DNA of 64,000 bases. It comes from Kalmusia sp. IMI 367209 (Eukaryota > Ascomycota > Dothideomycetes > Pleosporales > Didymosphaeriaceae). Positions 21,498 through 33,401 of this stretch are shown piece by piece (position 1 is the first letter of the stretch; every line of letters starts with the position of its first letter). A program made the position numbers and the translations under genes. A model generated the notes under the pieces. The model was not told the DNA's origin and made no database searches. It saw only the letters and a list, made by a program, of their open reading frames with translations. The DNA lies in the NCBI GenBank assembly GCA_027946365.1, contig JAPEUQ010000022.1, positions 310,001 through 374,000 of the forward strand, given 5' to 3'.

Positions 21498-23673
21498 AAC
21501 AATTTCACGATTGGGTGGGTTTTTCTTTTTTCAATGATTTCTTGATTCTTTTTGGGTTCATTTTCTAAAAAAGAAGAGAAAAGACAAAAAAAAAAAGGTT
21601 CATGAACGAAGTTGCGAAACCATAGTAGGATAAAAGAGAAAAAAAAGAGATGTTTTTGTTTAATTTTACATCTTGTAACGTATTGTAGAACGCCTCTTTG
21701 TGTCAAAAACTCCTGCTGAAATAGTGTGATAAGAAGATGTGTCTATCAAGCGCTTCTTGTCATCGAGCTCTTTGCCTATGGGTAAGCCAAGCACCTGTTG
21801 CGATCAGTACATCTACGCCTCGTGTGGCGATAAGCTTCGCACGCAAGGGCGCATTTTCCTCTTGCGATAAGCTCTTCGAAACGTGGTAGCGAAGTCTCGC
21901 GCATCGTCTTCACGATAGCGCGCGGGTCTCGCCGGATTACTTTCGCTACCATAGATGTCGAGTGAAATCAGAGCATGGCACGACTTGTTGGTGTTAACAC
22001 AACGCGTAGAATTCCAAATACTCCCACCCGCTGCCAGCATATCAAGCCAACCGGGAGGCTATCAATCTGTTCAAGTGCACCAAACAGAGACGGTCAAAGG
22101 AATCATTAATTAGGACGGACTTGTGCATGGTAGTCCCATGTCGGACCCGTTCCGCATCGAAGAGCCCGCGCCGTTATGGCTCAGGTGGTGAATGATCACC
22201 GGCAATAGATCAGGATTGTGTTGCATGATGCAGCTAGATGAATCAGTGCCCGAAGTTCAAGCATTCGCGAGGTTCGATAAGCGCACGACTAGACTCCTGG
22301 ATAGACACGGTGAAAGCCTGGATGATGGATGCAGTCGTGTCATGATATCGCATGATTGTGGATGGAAATGGTGCCGATCCCTCGTCGCAGCAAGCTGGGA
22401 CTGCAGTGTGGAGGTGCTCAGGCTGACAAGTTGCTCCGCGTGTAATTCCGCAATTTCAAGAAGCTCAGAATCCCAATAGAAGATAACCATCTTCCCCAAA
22501 CACTGCTCCCAAGAAACTTGCCATCCAAGAGAGCTTAGGAGACCGCTCGTGGCGCAACGTAGGCAATAAGAGGCGATGATCGGTGTGGACTTTCTATATC
22601 TTGAAGATCGAGCGACTCCTCGAAAGAGTGCCGTAATCTTCGTAACTGCGTGCGGGCATGCCAGGACATCGATTCCAAAGTATCTGTACACGCGTGTCGA
22701 TTGGCCGCAATCGGTAACCTGTATCCGGGAGCGAGCGCTACTGCACACTACAAAGAGGCTCTTACTCACGCGGCTCCTTTGGAACAGCTTTATAGGCTGA
22801 ACCTGCTTACAGAAAAGGACGCTAGACACGCGCACTTGCGGGTCGACCGCATCGTAGCTTGGTGGCCAAGGCATAAGCATCCCGTGCGGGTCCGGGTAAG
22901 CAGCTAGGTTTGGCGGTGGTGAGAGCTAGTCTGAGCGCCAGCCCGTCGCGATCGCGGGGCTCAACGGTCGCTTACCATGGTGCCCGGGGCAATGCGCAAC
23001 CCAACACGAAAAGCTCAAACAACCTTTTGAGGCTGTAAAACCTGCAACAATAGCTACTGTCGCGAGATGCTTTGGTGCAGAGCTCAAAAAAGCTCAAAGA
23101 TTGTTTTTGGCTATGAAAACTTCGGAATCTGACTTGGATTTTCGATTGCGCGGCCTCGGCGCGAAAGTGCAGGTGTTGGAGGGGCCTCTCGAGCTTCCGC
23201 GGCCTCTGCAGGCTTCTGCGGAAGCTGCTTTTTTTTGTCGCACCGTTTGCAAAGAAGCTCTTCTCTTTCCTGGGCGATTTTGATGCGATCCTGAACTGGC
23301 ATATAAGCTTCATGAGCCTTTTGAGCTTGAGATTTTTGAGCAACACCGTAGGGTCCATACATGTTAGTCAAGATGACGAGTGTTGAGGTATTGACGCGTT
23401 TTGTTGTGGGTGCGCATTGACCCGGGCGCCACGGTAGCGCTTCGCAGCGATCCACGTCCCCCGCAGCAATTCACGTCCCAAATGTCATCTGTGCGACAAA
23501 TTTCAGCATGAGGTCTATTGATCTAGTGCTGCTGCTATATACGAGATAATGGTAAGACTGTCTCCTCCCATCCGTAAACGCGATCGCGATCTTGCAATAG
23601 TGCGGAAAGAGTATGATATTTTGTCAATAACGCTATTGTCTCCGCTCCTATATCTGATGGCTATTTGGTATCC
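21498..23673. other. Gene-poor stretch
   Basis: The first 180 bp is T/A-rich 3' flank of the peptidase gene. Overlapping frames on both strands between 22.2 and 22.9 kb show no motif. A Lys/Glu/Gln/Ala-rich minus-strand stretch at 23.1-23.4 kb could be the tail of a transposase but is too weak to call. Confidence 0.4.
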
Positions 23674-24610
23674 TTACTCAGGATCTACCGCCCCGGGAAT
23701 TGCTGCTAGAAGGAAGTCGTATCCAAATTTGAAGTCGATTCCGTCGGGGTTCGTAATATTTGCATCAGAATCTAATATCTTTATTAGCAATTTGCAAAAT
23801 CAACGATGTCACTGACATGCAAACACCAGTCCATACAAAGAGGAGTCTATACTTACACCAAGATTCATCCGCTTCAGGGTGTGGGCCGACCAGTCCTACC
23901 CACCCATCCCCATACTGGGTGACGGATGCAGCTATGTCTCGCGACGTTGAGTAGCGAGCCACGACCTTTCCTTGCTCACTTTCAAATTCTGTAACATATG
24001 CCCCATCCTGAAAGTAGAGCCATTTGTTCTTCTCTGTCTGTCCGTTGTTGAACGTCCAGTCCACTTGGATGACTGTGTCGTTTTCGTTGCCGACTTGAGA
24101 ACCGGGCCGACCGACTTCAGATCCGACATTGATACCGTCAGGTAGCAATTCAAATCCGGGGGTGCTCCCCGCAAGATACGCACCCAGGCAGAATCCAAGA
24201 TAGTGGCCGCCTGCGGCGACGAAATCTTGTAGAGGCTTCTTGAAGTTCTCGACTTCCTTGTACGCGTCCTCGAGATCTGGATACTTTGGGTCAGATACTA
24301 GCCACTAATCTCATATCACACACAATATGTGGTTATCAACGCGAAGAAACGTACCTGGACCCCCACCAAAAGCGAAGACTTGGGCCCCCTCTAGAGACTG
24401 CTTATTGACGTCTACTTCCTCGTTTGGTCCGGCATAGGCCACACTGAAATTCAAGGATGAGGATTGCAGTAATTGAGCCACTGCTTCGGGACAGCCGTCA
24501 CACGTTGCTGGGCCGCGATACACTAATGCCCTCGGCTGCTGCACGTCTGGTTCTGCATTCGAGATGTTTAGAAAAGCTGCCACGAGAAAGCAGAATGTTA
24601 CAGCATTCAT
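23674..24610 (-). CDS. Secreted BPL_N (class I GATase-like) domain protein
   Basis: Three exons on the minus strand: 24610-24355, 24297-23857 and 23771-23674. The introns are 57 bp (GTACGT...CTAG) and 85 bp (GTAAGT...TTAG). The coding length is exactly 265 codons (264 residues). The start at 24610 is chosen because it opens a clean signal peptide (MNAVTFCFLVAAFLNISNA). The mature part has ALVYRGPATCDGCPEAV, FAFGGGPG, GGHYLGFCLGAYLAG with the predicted nucleophile cysteine, WLYFQDGAYV and GLVGPHPEADESW. This set is typical of the fungal secreted family carrying the N-terminal domain of biotin-protein ligase, whose substrate is unknown. It lacks the ligase catalytic domain, so it does not biotinylate. 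It is divergent from the Zn2Cys6 gene at 25399. Confidence 0.87.
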
Positions 24611-24714
24611 TTTGATGTTCGGAAGGGTGATTGATTTGATGCTCGTCGTTTGGAAGGAAGTTTGTGTAGTGAAGAGGAAGAGCGTTGATGTCTTCCAGTG
24701 CGCATCGCCGACCA

Positions 24715-24723
24715 TTTTATATA
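24715..24723 (-). promoter_or_regulatory. TATA box of the BPL_N gene
   Basis: TATATAAAA on the minus strand, about 105 bp upstream of the signal-peptide ATG at 24610. It is the best core-promoter match in the 790 bp divergent region shared with the regulator gene at 25399. Confidence 0.55.
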
Positions 24724-25313
24724 GCCGGAGCCCAGCTCCTTGCCTGTGATTCCGTGCTCAGAACGCAAGAGAATTGTAAGCATAAACTATCCAAAATAGG
24801 CATTCGTGAGCATACACTGCCTCCCAGCCGTACGTGCTTGATTTATTTCCGCCTGCAAGGTTCTTCACGCCGCCTGGCTGTGCGTAGGCGTTGGTGCGCC
24901 ATGATGGAGTTGAATTGACGGCCGGTTTCAGTCCATTTGAGATCGACGCATCGATATTACACCGGTGCATCCTTCCTACGGTCCATGATTGGAAGAGACT
25001 GTGGGCCGGTCGTGTCTGTAGGTGTTCTAGCCAGATTGTCTAGGTCCACTTGTGCGCCCTGCGATAGGGCGAGTGTAGCCTTAGAGCATGTGGTCTCACG
25101 TAGCATGACCTGATTAACTCATGTCCATCGACGCGTTGCTGGGATAGAATCTTGCCGAGAGTGCTAGTGGGATAGATCAGCGTAAAGGTAGATAGGCTAA
25201 CGCAATGTAGGAATCGAATACGCCGTGCATCGAGCTTGCCTCTTGCTTACCTCACCTCGCTTACTTGTGCACAGCCACACGCTGACCTAGTCGGCTTACC
25301 ATGTCGACCAGCG

Positions 25314-25319
25314 TATATA
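25314..25319 (+). promoter_or_regulatory. TATA box of the Zn2Cys6 gene
   Basis: TATATA about 80 bp upstream of the ATG at 25399, inside the divergent intergenic region. Confidence 0.4.
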
Positions 25320-25398
25320 GCTTCCACATAGAGCCTTTATGTCATTAGGCTCCCACACCGCTTCCTAGACAACATAAAGGCCGAAATTTCATGACGAC

Positions 25399-26880
25399 AT
25401 GAGCGACCGGCGCAGACGGCGACGACACGTTATCACACGGACAAGGAGTGGATGTCAAATTTGCAAGAAGCGCCGAAAACGCTGCGACGAGGTGCACCCA
25501 ATCTGCGGTGCCTGCGTAAGGCTGGACCTCAAATGCACATACGACGCGCCACTCAAATGGGCAGCGTCCAGGAATTTGTTTGTTGAGCAAGATGGATGTT
25601 CTCTTCTGCGACCGAACGCCCCCTACGACTTCTCTAGTGTCGGTCCAGATCCTTCGTCTCATGTGCAATTACGTCAAGTGCTGCAGGGCATCGGCGCTGC
25701 GCAGGAGCTGCAGCGTACCATTTTTTTGACGCTTTGCAGCAGGGACCGGGATATATTGCTGGAATGTATGCATCGCGCTCCTCAGTGCGAGGTCTGTACT
25801 GACAGCAGACCAAGTCCTCACATCGGGATATCGCACCTTGATTTCAGACATAAGGATCGACGATGATTTCCTCACGTTTTTCAACGAGTGCGAGCAGTCG
25901 TTCGCTAGTCTTTGGGGCTGCCTTACGTATCAGGTATCAATGGACAAGGCATACAGTCATCTTTTTGATGATTATTATCACAGATGCTTGGTTCTCTTCC
26001 GGAAAGAGATCTCCGAGCTGAAAGGCACGGACAACGATGAGGCTATATGGTTTGTCGGCACGTTGCTTTGTGGAATAAGTGTAATGATCATATCTTGCTA
26101 TGAATGGATGAGGCTGCTAAGTATTTCTAGGCTAACAGATTGCTCCCTTGGACCGTTCATGTTAACGCCATGATCGCATTTCTACGATCCGAAGAAGACC
26201 TTGAAAAACTTGGAAATCTTGTTGATCATGACGAAGATTCCCGCGACGTTCTCATAATGCTTGCATCCTATGACATTCCGGTTTATATTCTCAATCGCAA
26301 GACGGAATATCACCGGCTCTGGGCTAAGTACAATCTCGGTCTCTTAGGTATAGAAGAAGAGAGCGGGCTCCCTTGCTCCCTACTCGACCTTTTAGCGCAG
26401 ATCGATAATCCTGATACCACGGATGCATTGTTCGCATGGCAGGTTCCGCCGGGGGAACCAGCGCAGATCTACTCCTGGGATGCGACACGCTACGCAGCCA
26501 TTATTCGCGCGCTAGAAGATTCCAAAACAACTAGCGATCTTGACCTGGCAACTTCGCTGCTAAGCAGAGGCGTCTCGTTGGACGAACTCGTGCGATCACT
26601 CCTCAACTCGGTCCAGCAGTGTCTCTTGCACTTGCATCCGGAATCAAGCCAGTTCAACCAAACGCTGGTGTTTCCACTGGTCATGGCTGCATCGCAACGC
26701 AACCATCTTTCGTGCGATGCGAAAGACTTTATTTGCTCTACAATGCAAAGCTTGGCCATGGAGGGAAATTACCATCTTCGCCAGGGCATTCTAAAGATCA
26801 TTCAAGAGCATTGGGCGAATGACGATGATACGATAGAGGAGACTGCGCGCAGACTAGATCTCGAGGTGGCTATGTGGTAG
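25399..26880 (+). CDS. Zn2Cys6 transcription factor, fungal_trans_2-like
   Basis: Exons 25399-25765, 25848-26080 and 26131-26880; introns are 82 bp (GTATGC...TTCAG) and 50 bp (GTAATG...TCTAG). The protein has 449 residues. The basic N-terminus leads into the binuclear cluster with Cys19, 22, 29, 36, 39 and 46 (C-x2-C-x6-C-x6-C-x2-C-x6-C), which binds CGG-type half sites. The rest (ANRLLPWTVHVNAMIAFL, YDIPVYILNRKTEYHRLW, LLHLHPESSQFN, FPLVMAASQRNHLS) matches the helical middle-homology region of the fungal-specific factor superfamily. Splicing is needed to join the three frames, and the chosen junctions keep family motifs continuous. It is divergent from the secreted BPL_N gene, so local control is possible but not shown. 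Confidence 0.88.
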
Positions 26881-29309
26881 TGGGTTCGGGTGTAGCCTTG
26901 AACTCGCAACATCGATCTTACGTTGCTCAAGTAGAGCGAGTGTCTCGTGGCATCTTACAAATGATCACCGGCACCCCAGCAGTGTGAGATCGGACAGGCT
27001 TTCCAGTGCATCTTCGAACAACGTGGTAAAGTCCTTTCCATAGGGCTCAAGAGCCTGTCTTAAGCATGGAATATGCTCGCTTCGCTGAAGGCTGCAGTGC
27101 TGTGGCGTGATTGCCTTTCAGTTTGACCCGATATGACCTTGGAGCTCGGCCGCCGACAGCTACGTACCCAGACTAGAAAAGCCGGAGCGCGCTGCCAACG
27201 TATAAAGCGATTACCTTCACAATTCACACATAGTAGTCGCAAGCTCGTCTCTTCGCGCAGGGCGGGGCAAATAGTGCATCACATGATCGCACAGCATCAA
27301 TTTCGCATATTTTGTGCGCCCCCAAATAGATTCTAGCAGGAAGGATTTCACCACGAGAAAATATCTCGTCCTTCCGTTTTCCACAGGTCCTATCCTTCGC
27401 AACCATTACGATACGGATGTCACATTACCCTCGCGTTTTGGGGTCGTCGCGCTAGCGCCCCCCCGCGCGCTCCGCCTGCGCCGCGACTACCCAAGCGAAT
27501 GCTTCTTGTGGGGGGACTATGTGTCTGCCGGCAGAGCATGCTCGAGCTACACCGCCTGCGACGTCGGTCATCTCGAGCAGACCAACGCCCGCATGTAGGG
27601 GTTTGGCGTTGCTGCCGCACAAAGCCTCAACCCCATACATGTCGTAACATAAGGAGTGGTCTGGGCTGTGGCGGGATAGTGGTTGGGTCGTACAGCGGCA
27701 GACTCCCTTTCAGCAGCCGCCTGCTTCGGCGTCGTTGGACTTCCGGCTGGCGGCTCTTGCACGGCGAGGATGAGATATGCCACACCAGACGGGTTCTTTT
27801 TCTTCGGCGAGGACCGGCTCCAAGCACGAATTCTACCGCTATCGACTGCATCACCGACTCCGTGCACCTTTTGTAAGTCTCTCCACTTCCGCGCAGCTTA
27901 ATCGACTGGTGGCTACTCGGATGGCCCGAGAATCGCATCTTTTACTGACGTGCTGTTTTCCAATTAGCACTTCCGAACCCGCCCTCCCGATTCCGCCCTC
28001 CTGAACGGTGTTTTCCTGGTTCTAGGCCGGTGCGGAGCCCGCGTTCACGGAGCTGAGTTTGGCGCCAGGGCAGGAGGGAAAGAAGGGCAGGAGGGAAAGA
28101 CCGACTTGCTAGTCGATATCGCCATGCGCTAAACGTTGGAAGCAGATCTCGCTACGCGCCTACTTCGTTCGCGACGCGTGTCACCGTCCAGTATTCTCCA
28201 TCGATACCCCTCTGGCTTTGACGATGTCCTCTCGCAATGGAGCCACAACGGACCCTCTCAGCGATGCCAAAATAGACTACCGAGCGTCGTACTGTATATC
28301 CAGGAATTGGGCGGAGCCAGGAAAAAAGCTGGACCATGGTCACAAGTTGGGGCTGAAAATGGGAAGCGGGGTTTTGCTAAATCCTATAATAGAGTTGTGC
28401 TCGGGTCTAGAAAAGGAACCCTCAATCACGCTTAGGGCCTCTGAAACCAGAGACCAGCGCATTGAAAGAGTGTGCTTCAAATAAGACCCCTCCAGGGTCT
28501 CCATGGCATGCTCTTATATCGACCAAAATTCCTTCGAAGGCAACATTCTGTGCCAGTCGCTTTCTTTCGCAAAAGAACACTCACTTCAAGTCCACGACGG
28601 GATCGAAGGCGCATTCGAAGCAATAGGGGTACCCATCTGCTTGGCATTGCCTATCTACTAGGCTGCTACTTAGGTAGGCAGGGGTTGATGACGTACTTGC
28701 GGATTAAGCTTTCGTTCCTGATATTGACAACGTATTCCCATGTTCTTTTAAGACTCTGAAACTCCACAAGTGTGCTTCGATCTATGTTTTGCATGGTACC
28801 TCAGCTAGCCACATACAAAAAGTGGACCGAACGGTAAGTAGTCAGTAGCAAGGAGAAGAGCGGAGTACGCTCGGCAATATTCGCACTGTGCGGAAGTTGG
28901 CGCTTGCTGCTCACTTGTAGCCAAGAAAACCAATAGATTTCTCGAGCAGCCCCTTGTCGCGCAGAATAGCATTCCGGGGCTAAACCGTATTTGTTAATAT
29001 GCATGTTGGACGTTCGCTGCCAACGAATCGCTAGTCGAGGCTAGCGAACTTGACACGGGCGCGTTCGCTACGCCTTAGCGTCAAACTGCGTAAGCATCCT
29101 TCGTATCTTCCCCCTTTCGGCTTTGCGTAACACGAAGTAGGAATATTTCCATTCATTGCCTATGCAATCGTCAAAGGAGCGTACCGAATCACCTAGTAGG
29201 ACATGTATCGTGACCTTGTACGTTAAGCTAAATGTAGAGATCTACGGATCTTTTCGCTATCTTCTCAGATCGGTCTGTGGAGCGGAGTACATATGGTCAG
29301 GATGTACAC
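26881..29309. other. Gene-poor stretch
   Basis: No gene is supported. Frames at 27.4-28.0 and 28.1-28.5 kb overlap in several phases and show no motif. A small direct repeat of GGCAGGAGGGAAAGA occurs twice at about 28070-28100. Confidence 0.4.
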
Positions 29310-29363
29310 AGGAGCTGGCGATTAAATAGCGAAATATAGGAGCTGGCGTTTAAATAGCGAAAT
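29310..29363 (+). repeat. Two-copy 26-28 bp tandem repeat
   Basis: AGGAGCTGGCG followed by ATTAAATAGCGAAATAT at 29310-29337, repeated with one substitution and a two-base-shorter end at 29338-29363. It lies about 290 bp upstream of the small membrane-protein gene. Confidence 0.8.
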
Positions 29364-29649
29364 GTTCCACCTAAGCAAGGCCAGCACCAGAATTCCCAGT
29401 CTCTTGATATCACTGACCTCTTTAGTATTTTCATCTAGAGTCTGTTCTATCTTTACGTTGACGAGTCACCTTGGATCCCAGGGGAACCATCCCAAGCTCA
29501 GAAACCCATCATCTCATTCTCTACTGTCAACTAGTAGATATTCACCTGTAACGTCCGCACATGGTCCAGTCCAGACCCCATAAATATCACTAACCGTATA
29601 CAAGTCTCCTCTCGTCTGCCCATACCAGCGCCCGAATCAATCATCCAAG

Positions 29650-30063
29650 ATGTCCCCTTTTTCTCCGACCTACCCCGACTCAACCTCCAACCCCGATCCC
29701 TATGCCGGCGCCAGGCATCTCCTCGACTATCATGCCATCACCATGCCCCTTTCCAAACGAGACCGGTCCGACAACATGGGCTACGCCATCCACCCGATTG
29801 CCATCGTGTTCCTCGTTCTGCTCGGCACGGGCTTCGTCGTCGCCATGACGTATGGCATGGACAGGGTATATGGCTTCCACGGCAGAGCGCCCGACCCGCC
29901 GAAGCATCTGAGTACTGGACAAGCGACGTACATGGCCGAAGTTCGGGCGCGTAATTTGCGCACGTTGAGGGAGGAGTCGAGGCGGGGTATGGGGTGGGGA
30001 GGAGAAGGAAGGATCTGTTGGTGGGTCTCGAGGAGGATGAGTTCCCGACGAATAATAATGTAA
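29650..30063 (+). CDS. Small single-pass membrane protein, C-terminus uncertain
   Basis: The ATG at 29650 follows a pyrimidine-rich leader. The protein has a polar N-terminus of about 48 residues, one strong transmembrane helix (IAIVFLVLLGTGFVVAMTYG) and a basic juxtamembrane tail (YMAEVRARNLRTLREESRR). The layout is typical of small uncharacterised ascomycete membrane proteins. The last 30 codons in this frame are odd (GMGWGGEGRICWWVSRRMSS). Another frame, entered by a shift at the G-rich run 29982-30000, gives a more natural acidic end (KDLLVGLEEDEFPTNNN) with a stop at about 30065. The tail is either genuinely odd or the run carries an indel. The family is not recognised. Confidence 0.55.
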   Translation: MSPFSPTYPDSTSNPDPYAGARHLLDYHAITMPLSKRDRSDNMGYAIHPIAIVFLVLLGTGFVVAMTYGMDRVYGFHGRAPDPPKHLSTGQATYMAEVRARNLRTLREESRRGMGWGGEGRICWWVSRRMSSRRIIM

Positions 30064-30724
30064 GATAGTGAGACGTTGAGGCATCGACTTTGGAAATCGA
30101 GGATGGGTGATGTTGGTTGCAAACGTAAGAGGACTTGGGCAGACATGACCACGTGTCTATGCCGTGGCTTTGTATATGAATATATGAAGGCTTCATCGTA
30201 TCCCGTCATGCAAATACACATTTCAAGGATCCGAGATCTATTTTAGCAGAGGGCTGTGTCTTCCTTGCGTACAAAGGCAACAGCTACTATCATGGAAAGC
30301 GTTCCTCTTGCCGCACTACTGCTCGGTCCATTCGAGAGCGCCACGATCGACTATTGAGAGATCAGGACGGAAACAAGCCGATAGAATGAATTAATAAAAC
30401 AATGTTCATTCTTCTCATTGCAATCACTACCTCATGGTATACAACATAGATCGAGCTTCAATATAGTATGATTCAATGAGAAGGCTATCACTAGATGACG
30501 CCGGATTTGCGCGAGCATCTCCATCTGTAGCTCAAAAGTGTCGAGGAAAAGCCACACGTTATCCTGTTTGTAGAAAATTCTCTTCCCTCTTCCGAAGCTA
30601 CCAAACTATCGAGACCGCTTCCGGCCATACTTTCCGTTATGACAATTTCATATCCGATAATGGCAGCTCTATCCATGTGAGGCCGCGTTCTCGTCGTGTT
30701 TAGTTAGGGCTCAAGTTTTCAAGT
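30064..30724. other. Intergenic, no gene seen
   Basis: 3' flank of the small membrane-protein gene and left flank of an LTR. Only short frames without motifs are present. Confidence 0.4.
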
Positions 30725-30919
30725 TGTTAGGAATTAGTTATAGCAGCGAGCTATCCTCAAATAGTAATGAGATTGAAATCCATCTCCTATCTTCTATCTT
30801 CCCCTGCATTTTAGGGATGCTGCGCCAGCGCGCCCCTAGAGCCTCGCCTGCGCAGCGATCCTGGCGTGCGACTATCACGTGATTACAATATCACGGGATC
30901 ACGTACTTTACTCCTTACA
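30725..30919 (+). mobile_element. Solo LTR copy D (Ty1-copia-like)
   Basis: 195 bp, TGTTAGGAATTAGTTATAGC ... TTTACTCCTTACA, with a perfect 5 bp target-site duplication CAAGT (30720-30724 and 30920-30924). No internal element remains. The right end falls at the edge of an ankyrin-repeat relic. Confidence 0.92.
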
Positions 30920-30924
30920 CAAGT

Positions 30925-31185
30925 GTGCTGCCGCGACATCCACCAGGTGCGTTGAACCTGGCACCAAATTCGCGCAACACATACTACCACTCGCTCGTGT
31001 CCGTTCTCCGAAGCTCTTTGACGTGCAGCCCAGAAGAAATATTGACGTACTTCGACACTAGCGCCAGCTTCGAACAACACATTCACCAACCGCTCATACC
31101 CGTTCTCTGATGCCTGTTGAAACGCGGTGCATTTTCGACTAATCCAATCCTGGTGCAGCGTAGCCTCGTGCGCCCTCAAGCGCAA
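30925..31185 (-). pseudogene. Ankyrin-repeat relic
   Basis: On the minus strand the frame reads TAFQQASENGYERLVNVLF, EAGASVEV and then RASENGHERVV. These match two partial ankyrin repeats (the family pattern is ALQxASxxGHExVVxLLLxxGAxVN). The second repeat is shortened and loses its pattern, and the frame runs into the target-site duplication of LTR copy D. No start, domain or continuation was found on the other side of the LTR. It is probably the tail of an ankyrin-type NLR or scaffold protein. Confidence 0.65.
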
Positions 31186-31797
31186 CGTTTCAACAGCGCT
31201 TAGAGTAGTATGGAGGAGCTACGAGGTTAATGGCTTCGTCAGCGACTGCAGCGTAGTCATGACAGAGCTCGGAGAATAGTAATGCGGTGTGCTTTTAGAG
31301 GGGCCACGCTTGGCTTGAATATCAGAACGGCGAGCGCGATGCCCTAGCCGCTAATAACCTTGACGTGTGGAGTTACAGTGCGCGGTGTGTTGATGCTCCG
31401 ATGTCGGTTTTTGTTCGTCATGTCGGCTTCCCGAACACGGGTTCCTCTACTTATAGCAGTGGAGACAATATTGAATCCGTTGGGAACAAAAAGCGGAGTA
31501 GGAAGTTGATAGTTAGGCTTCTTGGAGGCAAGAAGCTAAAAGGTTATTCAGCTAGCTGGCATGAAGTAAACAACAGAGTGTTCCTGCTGGTGCAGCGCGC
31601 AGCACCTTCTACCCTCAATGGTTAGCACATCACGTGAATCTGTTTACATGTCGGGTATCGGACAAACGGACGCTGAAGTCACCGCGATTATATAACAAGG
31701 CGCACAAATCCCCAGGGCCGGGCGGAATAAGACTTATTACTGCCCGCTACCTCGCTCACGGAATTTCCCTTTGCGACATATTCGCAGCTTTCCCATC
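31186..31797. other. Upstream region of the APH-fold kinase gene
   Basis: No independent gene is supported. A frame at 31365-31625 has no recognisable motif. Confidence 0.4.
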
Positions 31798-33002
31798 ATG
31801 GCCTCTCACCATAACAGTAGAAAGTTGAACTGGAAGAACGACATCAACTCCGAACGCGCACTAGCCCCCGTCAATTGGAAGGCTCTTGAAGAATATGCGA
31901 TCGGTGTCAAACGGGAGCATACGAATGATGACGGCGAAATCACTTGCCAGCTCTCTACCGAGTACAACATGGGGGGACTGCACTTGGTCCGGCGGCTCGA
32001 CTTCCACGACGGAACCAGTTGGGTGGCACGGCTGCAACTGTGCAGAGCCACCGCGGAATCACACCAGCGTCTAGTCCACGAGGTTCACACGGTCCAAGCC
32101 CTTCACGCAAAATCATCGATTCCGGTTCCAGAGATATTCGCGTATGAGGCTAGCTACGATAATACTGTCGGCGTTGCCTTTATGCTTATGGAGTTCATTC
32201 CAGCAGACACCGCTATGGATTCCTTCGGTGGATGGCCCGTACACAGAGGCAAAACCCCACCGCAGTTCAAGGAGAACTTTCATGCTGCAATGGCTAGAAT
32301 ACAGGTTCGAAACAGATTCTTGATACGAAATGAAGCTGATAGAATCAGGTTGAGATAGCATCAGTACGTTTTCCAAACATCGGAAGCATTGTCAAGCTCC
32401 CCGATGGAACCTACGCTGTCGGGCCCATTCCGGGAATCGGAGGCCCATTCGAGTCGGCAGCGGATTTCTTCAAGGCCTGGGCGAAACAGACAAAGTTTCC
32501 TTACAACGAGAATACAGTTCGAGAAAGGACACCCGCTGAGCTTGTCGACGATGTCTTGAAATCTATCACAGACTTCCCGTCGCGACTTACACATTTCGCT
32601 CAACATCATTGCTTCCAGGAAGGACCCTTTCCAATCATTCACACCGATCTATACAAAAGCAACATTCTTGTGGACTCGGAATACCGTGTCCAGAGTGTGA
32701 TTGACTGGGAGGATGCGATTGTTGCTCCGTGGGAATTGGTCGAATTCATCAAAGATTTGTCTATCGTACCGCCTGTGCTGGATGGCCCGCTCTACCGCGA
32801 AGAGGAGTCGGACCGAGAAATATTCGCTGAACGGGCGAGGTACGTCGAAGTAGTCAAGCAGATGGAGCAAACGCGGGACCTTGATAGCAAACTTTCTGCG
32901 GCACTCGGCGATTGGAAAGTTCAGAATCTGGCTCACGCAGTGTGGTTGTATCAGGACGGCAGGATTGGCTTCTACTCAAGCATATTCGACCTATTCGAGT
33001 AG
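31798..33002 (+). CDS. APH-fold small-molecule kinase
   Basis: The ATG is at 31798. Exon 1 is 31798-32304, a 44 bp intron (GTTCGA...ATCAG) follows, and exon 2 is 32349-33002; total 386 residues. The junction restores ISSV-type family sequence (ARIQ|VEIASVRFPNIG). Visible motifs are the N-lobe strand WVARLQL, an E in LVHEVHTVQALHAKSSIPVPEI, the hinge MLMEFIPADTAMD, the Brenner loop IIHTDLYKSNILV (HxDxxxxN) and VIDWEDAIVAPWE, which carries the DFG-equivalent Asp. Members of this phosphotransferase family (PF01636) phosphorylate small hydroxyl substrates; in fungi most are unassigned. All catalytic residues are present. A second intact APH-fold gene lies at 43069 and two dead fragments at 53.1 and 59.3 kb. 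Confidence 0.87.
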
Positions 33003-33120
33003 AAGAAACATCGTTCCAAGGCGCAGATCTGCTGCAATACTGCTTCAACGACATTCGCCGGCAAAAGGCTATAGACATGAATGACGCGCGCCCAGATAGA
33101 TAGTAGCCGAGGTCAATAGG

Positions 33121-33401
33121 AAATATCGCCAAGCGGGGCCTAGCGCGCACGCAAAATACCAGTAGGTATAGGTCGCTTATGGCTACGGAGTACTACATCC
33201 TCATACTCTATGGCCGAGCTAGGTAATAATATCATGTACTGCTGCTCTAGCGCACGGCTAGCGTTGTCATCCAAAGCTATCGCTACGCTACCCTTCCCCT
33301 ATCCTCCCTTCGCTTGTTATGGCCTACTATACCTCCCCCCGTCGCAGCGCTAGGTTACACGAAACAAGTCGTGTACTGTGCTATACACGCACGTGCGCGC
33401 A
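33121..33401 (+). repeat. Dispersed repeat R2, copy 1
   Basis: Shares with 41587-41822, in the same order and orientation: ATGGCCGAGCTAGGTAATAA, CTCTAGCGCA, AGCTATCGCTACGCTACCCT, CGTCGCAGCGCTAGG and CACGAAACAAGTCGT. This copy carries about 45 bp more just before the CGTCGCAGCGC block. No coding sense was found; it is probably a non-autonomous transposon or a fragment. Confidence 0.8.

Noticed and set aside
22192..22907. Overlapping long frames on both strands
   Set aside because: No motif, no ATG context or introns, and codon composition differs between frames as expected by chance.
23100..23455. Minus-strand Lys/Glu/Gln/Ala-rich frames resembling the tail of a Fot1/pogo transposase
   Set aside because: Only composition and a few charged words agree; no DDE motif or terminal repeats nearby, so it is not called.
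28136..28484. Two overlapping plus-strand frames of 88-99 codons
   Set aside because: No motif and no support for either frame; treated as chance.
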